A stretch of DNA of 64,000 nt from Sthenelais limicola (lineage: Eukaryota; Annelida; Polychaeta; Phyllodocida; Sigalionidae). This document shows, piece after piece, positions 44,836 to 56,444 of this stretch (its first letter is position 1; each line of letters opens with the position of its first letter). The notes under the pieces are model-generated. The model was given only the letters and a program-made list of their open reading frames with translations, made no database searches and was not told where the DNA came from. The stretch is from NCBI GenBank assembly GCA_942159475.1, contig OW804096.1:87771784-87835783 (forward strand), written 5' to 3'. A program made the translations under genes and the position numbers.

Positions 44836-47800
44836 CAGGGTGATTGTTAACATGCAAGCTTCCAACTTGGCATATACGTGCTTTTTGTATGAGGGCATAC
44901 ATGAATATTCCTATGTGTTCCATTTTGTAAGACTATACACATATATAGGATTCAAATCGAACACATGGGTGTTGTTATTCTCCCATGCGTATGTATACAT
45001 TTTGAGGGGTGAGGATTTCCCTTAGGTATTTATCATCTCAAATCAAGACAACTATATTTATTGCCCATAGAAAGGATTAATTCAAATTTGGCGATATGAT
45101 CAAAGTGTATTTGATGAGGCCATAAATCCCATTATTATAGCTCAAATATTGTTATTAAAACATACAGGGGATATCAGTCATTTGGAATCATGTCATATCA
45201 AGGTTATTATCTAGAAATCGATGGCCCCATAGCACAAAATTGCAGCTAAAATAAGAAGCAGTCGCCATGCACCCCAGGTGTGTGTGTCATGGGTCCAGCA
45301 GCGAGGGGACGAAAACAAAATCATGATTAAATCGGCCATGCGTGGCCTTGTCACCCGAATTGCCCACCAACATGCCAGACCGGGATTTGTCATTATAAAT
45401 AATCATCCATCATTTATGGCCCGGAGGATAATGATTACTGGCAGAACTAGCGAGTGCCGGCAGTGAGTGGACACACAAAGCCTCAGGCCCCACCTGTCGT
45501 ACTTTTCAGTACAGGTGTTTCTATGCAGTATATAGCCATATAGAGAAAGAGAGATATGTGACCCTTGGCTTATCACAATTTTAACCTATGTTTGTCTCAT
45601 TATCAGACACATATCTATCATCATTGATACTATTTAATGCAGCGATCCCAATTGATTATCTTTAGATAAGGTTTGCCTGTGCTATTCTGCTCACAGTATC
45701 CTTTGATCTGGTGTATTAACCTAATTATACATTCATGTCTTGGTGAATAGTATTATCCATCAGATTGACAATGTTGCAAATACTTTGGAATAATAATGAA
45801 CAACTGAATATTATACAAAGGCACTATTTTATGTTCGAAGTGCGATCCTCTCAATGGAACAACTAACGTCATGGCCAAATCACACATATCCATTGTATCA
45901 GAGATACAAATGTACCCCGGTATTCCCCGACATCCAGGGTAACCATGTAGTTACAATGAACACTGTACTGATTACCCCGATTATATATAGACACACCGAT
46001 TAGCATGCATTCTACTACTACTAGCACAATGTCTCTACGATGTCACTATATGCAATACTACTGCAACATCTATAGGACTATCCCTGCAGTCTCGGTTCCT
46101 GGGTGTCAACTGATAGCCCTCGGTTCACATTACATTTCGAAACAAAACCCTGTTCCGTCACCGTACCTCACTGAACTAAAGCTACAACCGCCCGCCCAAT
46201 TGTGAAAATGTTGTTCTATTGGCCATCAGTTTAAAAGTATACGATATAGGGATAGCTTCAAGGTATGGTGAACCACAAATGCTTTCCAAGTAGATGATCG
46301 GGCGGTACCTGGTCCAGGTGAAGTAGAAGAGATGGAACAGGCCTTTGATGAGATTAATCAACCTGCCTGCGCCTAATCAACCAGAGGGACAGTTGGCACG
46401 GCGACAATTCCCCAGTCCGAACCGAACCTTATTGTCACTATCAATCAATTATTAATCATGCTGATTAACTCTATGGTCTTTATTCTCAGAGGAAACACTC
46501 TGACACATTCCTCGTCTTCAATAGAGAAGTGGATTATATATATACAGATTACATGACACTGCCCAGATATTATGTAGTTGAGGTCTGATGACTGTCTGTG
46601 TATAGAGTGACTGTAATGAACATTAAAGTCCAAGCTTTTTGTTGGAGACTTCGTTTTATTAAAGCTTTGATTATCGCGGTGGCAGCATTGGCCGTGTGTG
46701 AAGATGATAGGTTTGGATTAGGCTGGGATAGTTATTGAGTCGCTGACTCAATTAAGTGGACTCACAAGACGCGGAGATATTGCCTTTAAGAGCAGAAGAT
46801 TCCTGTAGGCAGAGGCGTCCCCCTTGCCGCTCCCTTCGCGCAAAAACAAGGACTTGAAATTGAAAATGTATTTAATAATTGATTCATAAGCTGCCATAAA
46901 AACCCAACTTCATTTGATTGCAGCGAGACCTTTGCCAATATCCCGGGGTCTATTGAATAGGCTCTGATAAAAATAAATGCCAAAGAAGTACACAGGACTG
47001 GAGGCAGTTTTGCCGGAACTAATTTTCTATAGAAAATTGACAATCTAAGAGTCCCCAGTGGGCCATTGCATGCTGCATATGTCATAGCAATAAGTACACA
47101 ACTCGGCGCCTTGAAAATAACAGGCGTTGAAAGTAGATGTTCAGCAAGATGCAAGGTTAGAGGTAAAAGAACATAGATAATTATGTCTGGGATTGACCCA
47201 AATTATCTTATTGACATACCACACGTTACTGGAAATTGCAATACGTGAGACACACACTGTGGGAAATTACATGGTCTCTGTTATTTTAATTCAATGAACC
47301 AGACAATATAAATCGGGTAACCCTCTGACTTTAGGACATCCCCATAAACATCCCAAGAACGAAGAGTCATTTCAGTTAGGAAATTTGCCCCCCAGTCCAC
47401 ATCACGAGGGTAATGATTTCGAGACACATTGATAAGAAGCTCTTACTTATTTACCGCGACTGCCGGCTCTTTCTTTTTCATTAATCAGAGGTCAATTTAG
47501 AATTCTGAGGGTATTCTCAACTCCTGATGGGCATCGTGAGAGTCTATGACATCGGCCACTCCGTCTCTGACAAAGATCGTGTGTGTGACGCGTCACAAAT
47601 TACACTGGGAGGACACGGACGTTGATTAGTTCAGTTTATTGATCACCTTGACAACCGGTCTCTGGAGAAAACAATCCCCACCTCGCCCAGCCGGAACAGT
47701 TTCATTGGCAACAAACCCCTGATCGAGTTCTTTCAGGTTTTAATCCTAATCTGGCGTATACACAGCTATGGAGGTCATAAACGCACACTATAAAATCCCT

Positions 47801-48785
47801 GATAATTCTGTATTAAACACTTTTTTTCATAGATATCAATTACCTACTGTTAAATATATTTGTACCGGCAAGTGGCCTTAATTTTGAATTCTTTATCCCT
47901 AAATATTTGCCACTTCTATTTAAACCGCCATGTTTCTGCCTGGATAGTGCATTTAGAGTAATTTGAATTGAGGTTTTACACTTTGTATTATACGCGTATA
48001 TGCGGGCTTCCCTTAAAGTGTGGACTATTCTTTCAGTGCAAAATGACCTAATATCATATATCTGGATATATCTATCTATACCCATGTGACCACTGATGGG
48101 TTGACCCCTTTGTTCTTGCGCAGGTATGCAAGTCAGAACATAATATGGCGCGTAAAAAGCGTAAACACATACACTCTCTACCTCCCTCCATCATTCCCTC
48201 CGGATCTGAATCTTTCATGATCAATCTTCCACCCATGGCACAGAAGCGCACCTTGTGTTCGTGTGATTGGCCAAATTAGTAACAATAATGTTTATGATAT
48301 CATGATAAGTGAGTATTATGTACGATGGCATAGAAATGGGAAAGTAGTACGTAATTCAGCGCAAAGCCCATGAAATGGGAGGGCTGGAGCGTGGACAACC
48401 GAGCTTGTACCGTATGCACGTATTTATGCTGTATATCCAACAGAGGCTGCGTTTGTTTAGGACCAAACATTTATGATCTCTCACAGCATCCTGTAGATGC
48501 TACTTACCTCTCGCCTTTCTGTTCTTCATTTTTACTCATATTCATATTCTATTCAGACAGGCCTGGCTCTAATATTCTTGACGCATATCTTCCATTAATT
48601 GTTTGGCATCATTTGAATATCTCACTGCCATCTGATGCTTGAAGTCTCCAAACTGACTGTTGGTATCTAGACATTGCCTCAAGAGACCAGCCTCTGGCCT
48701 CCTCGGGAACATAATTTACATGTCCCCCACCTGCAAGGCTGCCTCATCCGGGCCTCTGTCCGTTACCTTGGGGACGTTTTTCCCA

Positions 48786-48799
48786 GTCACCATAGCGAC
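48786..48799 (+). promoter_or_regulatory. RFX X-box (full match)
   Basis: GTCACCATAGCGAC fits every consensus position. Confidence 0.5.
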
Positions 48800-49631
48800 C
48801 TTACTGGGGTGTCCGGGCCAGTGTTTGGCCTGGAACATGGTGGAGAGATATTTCTCCTGACAATGGAGTTGTCCTCCATGGGCCAGACTGGGAAACCTCT
48901 GAGAATACTTTCCCAGATGGACGCTACACCACTTCGTTACTCCAGGGCGAGAAGCACTGAAGGCCCTGAGGACATCAACATGTCCATAAAGGTCCTCTAC
49001 GGGAGATCTACCAAACCGCAGTGGAAGGGAAATAACCATTAATTTTACCCGCTCTGCGACTTGTTCCACTATTCACTGACTAGCCCCGATGGGGCCATGC
49101 GCCTCATGTTCTTGTCTTTGGTAATGTTTGTTCCCATTTTTGTACTGTACTCATTATATCTATAGGCAAAAGCACGAAGAGATGTTATCAATTTCATCGC
49201 GCAAATCGCAATTAAAAAGTATCCTTCTAATTGCATTGCCTAGAGTAGATTAGCCTTTCCGATTCATAGGGTTGCTGAGAGCGAGGAAAAAATTAGGCAT
49301 CGGGTTACATCCGGCAGTTGGTCGCAGCAAACACACGAAGCCATCGAATTGGAAGCCAAATAAAAATGACCCTTAAATATTATCTATTGCGGTGCCTTCA
49401 AAGGAAATGTGTGTCAGGATTCTGACTATAATGATTTTATAGGTCCTATCGATTAAGTTTTCACCCATATCCTTTTTTGGGAGGCTCCTGAACTAAATTC
49501 ATTGTTCATTCTCGACATGGGGAGACCCAGCCCTTAACAAGATGTATCTTCTTGTTAAAATGTGAATAGGGAAGAAGATTGACGCTTAAGGTCCTTTGCG
49601 GGGCTGTGTATCGCCTATCGACATGGGACAC

Positions 49632-49644
49632 ATCCCTCTGGTGG
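49632..49644 (-). promoter_or_regulatory. CTCF-like motif, two mismatches
   Basis: CCCTCTGGTGG (minus: CCACCAGAGGG) matches the central core. The outer two bases differ. Same orientation as the better site 31 bp downstream. Confidence 0.3.
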
Positions 49645-49662
49645 TGATCTGCCATGGAACAA

Positions 49663-49675
49663 TGCCCTCTGGCGG
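49663..49675 (-). promoter_or_regulatory. CTCF-like motif
   Basis: TGCCCTCTGGCGG (minus: CCGCCAGAGGGCA) is a strong CTCF-type core, with G at the A/G-variable third position. Confidence 0.4.
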
Positions 49676-49776
49676 CCGAGATCTTAAGACGAGGACGGAT
49701 GTCGTCTGCCCGGGTTCCTTGATCACTGATCACGTGACGATAGCAAACCGGATGGTGACTGCGTGCCGAAACATCT

Positions 49777-49790
49777 GTTACCATGACAGC
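49777..49790 (+). promoter_or_regulatory. X-box-like site, one mismatch
   Basis: GTTACCATGACAGC differs from consensus at one base of the second half-site. It is 100 bp from the CTCF-like pair. Confidence 0.3.
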
Positions 49791-52320
49791 CGCGCGCGAC
49801 ACCGACCCTGATGTAATAGATAAGGCTCTAACATTTTTAATCATGATTATGCCGACGTCCCCCACTTTCTTTTTTCCTTACTCTCGGGGGAATATCAACG
49901 CAACCTACCATCTTGTGTCCCACAAGACGCGCACTCACGTCACTTCCGCCTTGCTTGTGATCACCCCGATGCATTGAACACTGTCTTTTTCAGATATAAG
50001 CGGGTTGAATTTCTAAAACATGGAATTATTTAGGAAAATCCAGTGATTATTATCTCAGAAAGAGATCGTACTCTTGCTTGATGAAGTCAGAACAAAGGAA
50101 TTGTATTTTTATTGGGGATCTACTCTGTATGCTTGACGAGTGGACCGTGATCTACAGGTATAATGAGGGTCATTTTTGTAACTATACAGGAGTTTAAATG
50201 ACTTAAAACGCAGGATATAAGGTCAATTACATAACTGATTGATAGCTAATGCAATAAAGAGACTAGATCTTCTCTTTCTTATGGAGATGATTTGAAGGGG
50301 GTGCGAGGAAAACATCTCCATGGCTCAATATAAATGGGAATGGCATGTATGAAATGTCGTTGGTGACGATGGTCGAGAAAAGCCAATCAGGTCTTCGTCG
50401 CAATGATAAAGTGTTATTTCTTTCATATGCATTTAGTCATTATGCCACGCCTATTAAAAACCCCACCTTATATGTCTCTACCAGCATATGAGTATATTAA
50501 TTTAGTCAATTAGGCTGGACGAACTGTCATTGGGGATAATGGCAACGAACAAAGGACGAGTGGCTGGAAATAAGAAACACCGTTTAGAATTGTTTTTTCT
50601 GGAGCCACTTAAGTGATGATGGACTGCTTTCAGCTCTCCTTCCAGAAATCGGTATAAAACGGGCGACTAGAAATCAATGACACAAAAAGCTTGCGAATGT
50701 CAACGTACATTGTGAAAATAAAATGCTCTTGCTGTTGCTTTCGGTTGCCTTGTTTGAAAGGGTTTCTTTGCATCCTTGGTGATGATGCACAGAGAGCATC
50801 TGACTGCTATCATAAAGATGCATTATGCATAATATGTTGTAATGTCTTGAGTCAAGCCATAAAACTGGTAATTGCATTTGTCCATGTCTCAACTGTCTAC
50901 CCACCAGTTCCTTTTATATGTATGCTCATTTGGATATAGTTCACTACCGAGTTAGAAGGGTTGCACGGGTGCTTTCAGATCATGAAAAGAAAAGCCATAA
51001 TATACTTCAAACAAGTACAGTTCTGTAAACCCAGTCGATTTATGGTCAAAGGGAGTCCACCTTGTAACCTCGGGGGTTTCCACAACGGCTTCTGCATCAC
51101 CGAATGTTTATTGGCTATTTATCTGACCGTATTGAAGGTCTTCGTGATGGATGATATATAAGTTGGAATGGCCAACCCTTGAGAAAGCAGGCATTATAAT
51201 TTAATGACCTTCCTATTGGACTCTTGGCACCGCCCAATATGTCAACCACTGGCTGTTTCCATGGGCAGGGCCTCGGTCCGGGTAATCAACGCTCAAATCA
51301 TGTCGATTGATTTTATTCTGATTAATCCTATGCATTTTTAATGTGTCAGTCGGACGATGTCCCCCGCTCTGCTTTCTCCTGCTTTCTCTGCACCCGACTC
51401 CAACCTTGTGTTAAATTAACCCCCGGTAGAAGGAACTTTTTTCCTCACGGCAATCACCTGGTTCACATGCAATCAAACGCTACCCTCGGTCTTTTGTCAT
51501 ATATCACACCTTTTATCCAGATCCATATCTGATATGACATTAATGGTGGCTAGCCCCATTGATACCAGCAAAAATCTATCAGAATTAATTATCACTGGCA
51601 TGAGAACGCAGGTGTATGCATGACGGCAGTCGCAATGTCAAAAGCAGGGGCGGTGCCAAAAGCCTCCCCCAGCTCTGCTGGCACTCCAATACTCGGCGAA
51701 ATTAAAAAGACAAGAAGACAAGAAAGTTGAAGACAGCGCACCAAAGGATAGAGGGTTGAGGCGAGGTTGTGGAGGGCTGGGCGTTCAGTTCTAGACGATT
51801 GATTAAATTGATGAAACATTTCCCCTGACGGGAATGAATAAGAGATGGCACACCTTTATAAGGTATTCTGCAGGGAATATAGGGCCAATATCAACCATCA
51901 ACATTGGGGATATTCCCCATGCAAGCAGATAGCCCAAGCTTCGACAATTACCGAAGTTCCCCCCCCCCCCTTAATCATATGTCTATATTTATAAGTATGC
52001 AAGTAAAGAATCGTGTCAATTGACTACACTTCGATGAACAAAGATCTGGTGCACACTTAAGTCATCGGTATTTCTAATGAGTTTGTCAATGAATTTCTGC
52101 ACTGACCGTCAATATCACGGCAGTGGAAAGCAACCTATGTGTGTCGTAGCCATCCGAATCGCAACTTATTAACAGTATTAACGGCGTTAATCTAATCATA
52201 GACGCTCGAGGGGCTTTGGTCTCTCAAGAATTTCTCGAAAGCTCTTAGACTCGAACTGCACGCAACTCCAGAGGCAAATCAACTGATGTCATCTCTCAGT
52301 CGGCCATGTTTGTGTACGGC

Positions 52321-52334
52321 GTCGCCATAGCGAT
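52321..52334 (+). promoter_or_regulatory. X-box-like site, one mismatch
   Basis: GTCGCCATAGCGAT; only the last base departs from consensus. It lies about 1 kb upstream of the basonuclin exon. Confidence 0.35.
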
Positions 52335-53344
52335 GTCACATGACTGAGTGATTTTCTCCTGCAGGGTTTGAAGGATAGTGAAGCTGGGGTTAGGGCGTGT
52401 CGTCTCTGATCCGTTTCACTTCATTGAAAAAGACTTATGCTGATAGGTTTCATGTAATCAACATCCATAAGCTATTATTGTGGCTTCGTCTTAATTGTTT
52501 TCTAGAGGTTAAATGACATCACAATTGGCATCTCTTTGCACCAATAGTTTATTTTTCGAATGTCCATTAAGTTTAGTTTCTATACTGTTAAGTATAGTAT
52601 CAGGTATAGTAAATTTGAGGTGGGGGTGATATTTAAATTGAGATGTATTTCTCAGTATCGAACATCGATGTCTCATGGCATCCTTGGAGAATTCTCTCAT
52701 TGGCATGATCAGGTCATATTGGTGCTGGCTTGGGATCGTGGAGGGAGATAGTGTGCGAGTTTAGTGAGACGGGCAGGTTCCCTGGTGGCCAGAGCCAGAG
52801 GCTGGGTCATGATAATCTTGTATAGAGCTTGATTAAATCTTCATGCTGCTGATGACAGACGCCCGTGATGAGAACACTCAGTAGAAAATTAATCAGGATT
52901 GTGGTGATCTGTGTAGGAATGGCCAAGCCTCCCACATAGCCACAGGGAAGGTTGACAATGAATTATCTTATAATTAACAAGCATGGATCGACATATGGAG
53001 CGTTGCTTTTATCAGGCAATGTCACCAAAACAATTCACCGTATGTAAACAAAGATTGCCATTGATTTCATGCGTGCAAATTACATTGCGACTTTTATAGT
53101 GATATTTCCGCGAAACGAGTACAAGCATGTTATGCGATTTTATTTTATTGCGATCACACTTGCGTGAGTTGTTCGGCTATAAATTGCCGTATTAAACATT
53201 GATAGTGATCTGTGTGTGACTCCAATAGGTCAGTGTACAATCTATAATCCATAGGCAATCACTTGAGGAGCATTTTCATCAGTGTGCCATGGTGTTACTA
53301 TTGACAACGTGGTGTAATTTCTAATTTTTACTTTTTCGCTTCAG

Positions 53345-53447
53345 GCCATCCGGTGCACATTGCCCAGCTGCCGATGTGAATGTTTTTCTCCTGGTAAGAC
53401 GCATCTAAGGACATGTGATACTTGCAAACACGGTTGGGTGGCACATG
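53345..53447 (+). CDS. Basonuclin (BNC1/BNC2/disco family), conserved N-terminal exon
   Basis: This 103-bp exon has a pyrimidine-rich acceptor (CTTTTTCGCTTCAG|GCC) and a consensus donor (CATG|GTAAGT). It encodes 34 residues plus one base. They begin [18 protein letters not shown] and end [12 protein letters not shown], closely matching the start of vertebrate basonuclin-2 (AIRC..., C-x-C-x-C-F-x-PGK, [15 protein letters not shown]). Cysteines at residues 4, 9, 11, 13, 24, 27 and His29 could bind a metal ion. In the known genes the following residue is Ala, consistent with the split G|CN codon here. Basonuclins are nuclear zinc-finger transcription regulators with paired C2H2 fingers; those exons are not in this window. 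The identity is secure. BNC1, BNC2 and disco cannot be separated from this exon alone, although the AIRC start is more BNC2-like. Confidence 0.93.
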
Positions 53448-56430
53448 GTAAGTTATCATGAAAATCACCTTTGTACTTAAATCCTAAAAGCTGTGTTTTT
53501 AAGTATAAATATTAATTTACTTAATATGGGTTTACTTTATATGCAATATATTGAACGTTTATGCCAATTCAACTGTTGAATCCCCCACCCTCCTTTCTCA
53601 TATCTCCCAAGCCCTTCTTTTCCATGACTTTCTCTCTCAGATGCTGGCATGCGATTCCTATTAGAAAGAAAAGGGAGAGAGAAAATTCCATCATCCTCTA
53701 TGATTAGCAAGCGAGTCGCGCACCATCTTTGCAAAAAGTAGCGCGGTTCCTAAAGGCGACCCGAATGGTAATTTATGTCTGGATGATGTCATTGGAATCC
53801 TGGCTATTAATTTTATGTCTCAGACTCTTGAATCATGCTGACAAGCTCAGGTCCCTGCTTCATGTCCCGAGCTTAAGGTTGCCTCGCGCCATGGCAACGC
53901 GGTCATGCAAACGGCAGGGGTACATCTCCAGATCAATAGGCAATAATACTTGAGAAGTTGATTAAATTCCAGCTGGGTTACACATGATAACAGTTTGGTC
54001 GCGTTCACCTTTGCCGATATGTACATATATAATACCTGGCATTCAGCATTACATCTAGGATGAAATGATAATACATTGAATTGCATCTATTCTAAATGGC
54101 TGTAATGATTATATGTTATGATATATAGATGATTAACTTATCAAAGTTCTTTCACTGTATTCTATTTGTGTGGCGTATCCGTCACTGTGTAGCAATCTGG
54201 TGACAGCGTGTAGTATATGGAAAAGGGAAACCCTTTCAGGATATGATCGCACTTTCTAACCGTGTCACAGCCCTGTCACCACGTAGTAGTATATGGATTT
54301 TGGGAATAGACACAGGGACCAATTGCAACGTGACTGGGTAATCATCGTTACTAGGAAATTTTGAATCATTGTTTAATGTCACTTGGGTGAACAAAGAGTC
54401 CAATTTCTTTAACGGTTTCATGCCTCTGTAGACCAATGCAATCTTCCTATCAAACAATTGGCGAGAGTTTTAATTTAATTGCTTTTATAATACTGATGAG
54501 ACCAAGACAGAGTAGATTATCTCATCTTGGCCATGACAATAGAATTACTGTCCTTAATCGTAAATCGCTTTATCTTGTTGACCATTATCACCCATTAAAG
54601 TAAGTATAGTAATAAAGAACTTTCAGCATAAATCGTAAAAACACATACCGGTAGCCATAATAATACTCACTAACACATTGCAAAATTGCCTACATTCTGC
54701 CTTCCAATCTTGGCATTGGCAACTGGTAAATAACATACGCAGGGGGCGTCCTTTGGTCTAAGGGTAAAAGGGGACATCAACAGAGGGTGGAAGGTGTTGG
54801 TGATCACCCTTCTTTCTCCTGGGCTGCTCCAGTGCCCGCAGATTGCCATTCAATCCGATCCAAGGGTGATGGACGCTGAAGGCTTTTATACTAATCACCC
54901 CCAAGGAGCGGACAAGAGAATGCTCCAGGGACTGGCGGAGGTGGGAGGACACACATGTGTGATATCCATTTGAAAACCGACCATCAACTTAATTTATCAT
55001 TATAGAAAAAGTAAGGGATAAATATACAAACAACCAAGGTATATATAATATAGGTGGAGATTTTCTCTATTGTTTACCTGCTGTGAAGGAGAATGGTAAG
55101 CGAAGAGGTGGAGACCAGCGTACTTTTGAGTTAATTTTTAATGCGCTTCTTAAGTAAGACGAACATACTCAAGTTGCTATCCCCTTTTGTAACATATATT
55201 TTCCGCCTCTACTTCTCTCATCCACATTTATAACCATGACATTAAGGTGTGTTCACATGCATGCAGAATCTGTGAAAACATCGAGTACTTTATATAACCA
55301 TTGATCCAACTGCCATTGATTATTTCTACCTGATGCATCAAGCTTTCCCGGCGCCATCTAATTACCAATTTACTTTTATTTCTGTCCCCAACTATTGGGA
55401 CTGGAGAACGCCCTCCTGGCCTCCCCGCCCGCACGTCGAGCCGTACAGTATATATGTATGGCCTTAGTGCTACTTGGGTCGTCCGTCTCCCGCCCTGCAG
55501 TCTCCACCTCGGGGCCTGCTGGTGATTACAACATTCGATGCCAATGGAATTGTCGTGATTATGGCCGCACTCAATTGAATTAAAGGGATCAGTGCCAGTA
55601 GGCGGTCGTCCCATGGGTCCCACCGACCCCAACGTCTTCTCACGCGCTGAGATAGCTTTAGCAGCGGCAGCAGCGGCAGTAGACCTTTTGAACGGTATAT
55701 AGAGGGGCCTTGTGTAGGTATAGGTGTTGGTTGAGGGTGACCAAGTTTGAACTTACACACTAATCAAGCCCCATCAAACTGTAGCTTTGATGTCACAGAT
55801 GATCCATCACATTGTCATTTGCGAAAACTTTTGTCTGAGAGATGAGAGTAAATGAGTGTCTTCAGTGTGTGATGGAACGTACTGGAGGCAATTCATTACC
55901 TTTGACTCCTATACCTATACACTTGCGGCATTATTGTAAGCGGTGATGAAGCCAGTATTAGTTGCAGGATTGATACCGAATTAGTCTAGGAATTGTTAGT
56001 CAGGCATGGTGTATGTAATTAATTGATGGTATCATAATTATACCGCCATGCCGCATCCAAGAATATATAATGATATTTGTTTTACCTTTTTTCTATTGAC
56101 TTCGGCAAATGTTAAAGGGCCATTATTCTATGGCTTAATGCCACGGTCTTTATTTTTATACTTTCCTCTCTTATTCTATTATAAGACCTCATTTTAGCCC
56201 CCTTTTCCCTCATTCCCCGCACCATCTCCTCCTCCTTCTCTGGCTATTTCCTATGCCATGTATAGGCAGTGGGAATGATAACATTAAGATCCATCATTGA
56301 TGGTTATCGATCGGAACCTTGGACCCCATGCAGTCACACCAAAGACTTCTTCACGTTCTTGGACTGAGGGCTGAGGAGAGAAATGGTACCCAGCAGATGT
56401 GCCTCCTGTATGGGCGAGCCGGCCAAATGT

Positions 56431-56444
56431 GTGACCATGGAGAC
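56431..56444 (+). promoter_or_regulatory. X-box-like site, one mismatch
   Basis: GTGACCATGGAGAC departs from consensus only at the third base. Confidence 0.3.

Larger units (their letters stand above)
18172..53344 (+). other. Probable first intron of basonuclin (about 35 kb), regulatory in character
   Basis: If the exon pair is right, this whole stretch is one intron. I find no other convincing exon, no full transposon and no RNA gene in it, and the ORFs of 60-134 codons look like chance frames. It is rich in candidate regulatory words: X-boxes, an AGGTCA-palindrome array, CTCF-like pairs, and many TAATTA-type homeodomain words. Simple features include a GGA/GAG-rich tract (20,235-20,280), TACTAC repeats (about 20,555-20,590), a run of 14 C (42,935-42,948) and a run of 12 C (51,959-51,970). 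The acceptor at its end is TTTTTACTTTTTCGCTTCAG with a branch-like CTAAT just upstream. Without transcript data the 5' half could also be intergenic. Confidence 0.45.

Noticed and set aside
48674..49069. Overlapping frames of about 120 codons on both strands
   Set aside because: Two long frames on opposite strands of the same GC-richer patch are each other's shadows, and neither resembles a known protein.
53885..53898. CGCGCCATGGCAAC and the similar word at 24,492-24,505 as X-boxes
   Set aside because: Only one half-site is intact (two mismatches each), so they were not counted in the X-box tally.
54737..54751. CGCAGGGGGCG as a CTCF motif
   Set aside because: Matches only the GGGGGC part of the core; the CCA half is absent.
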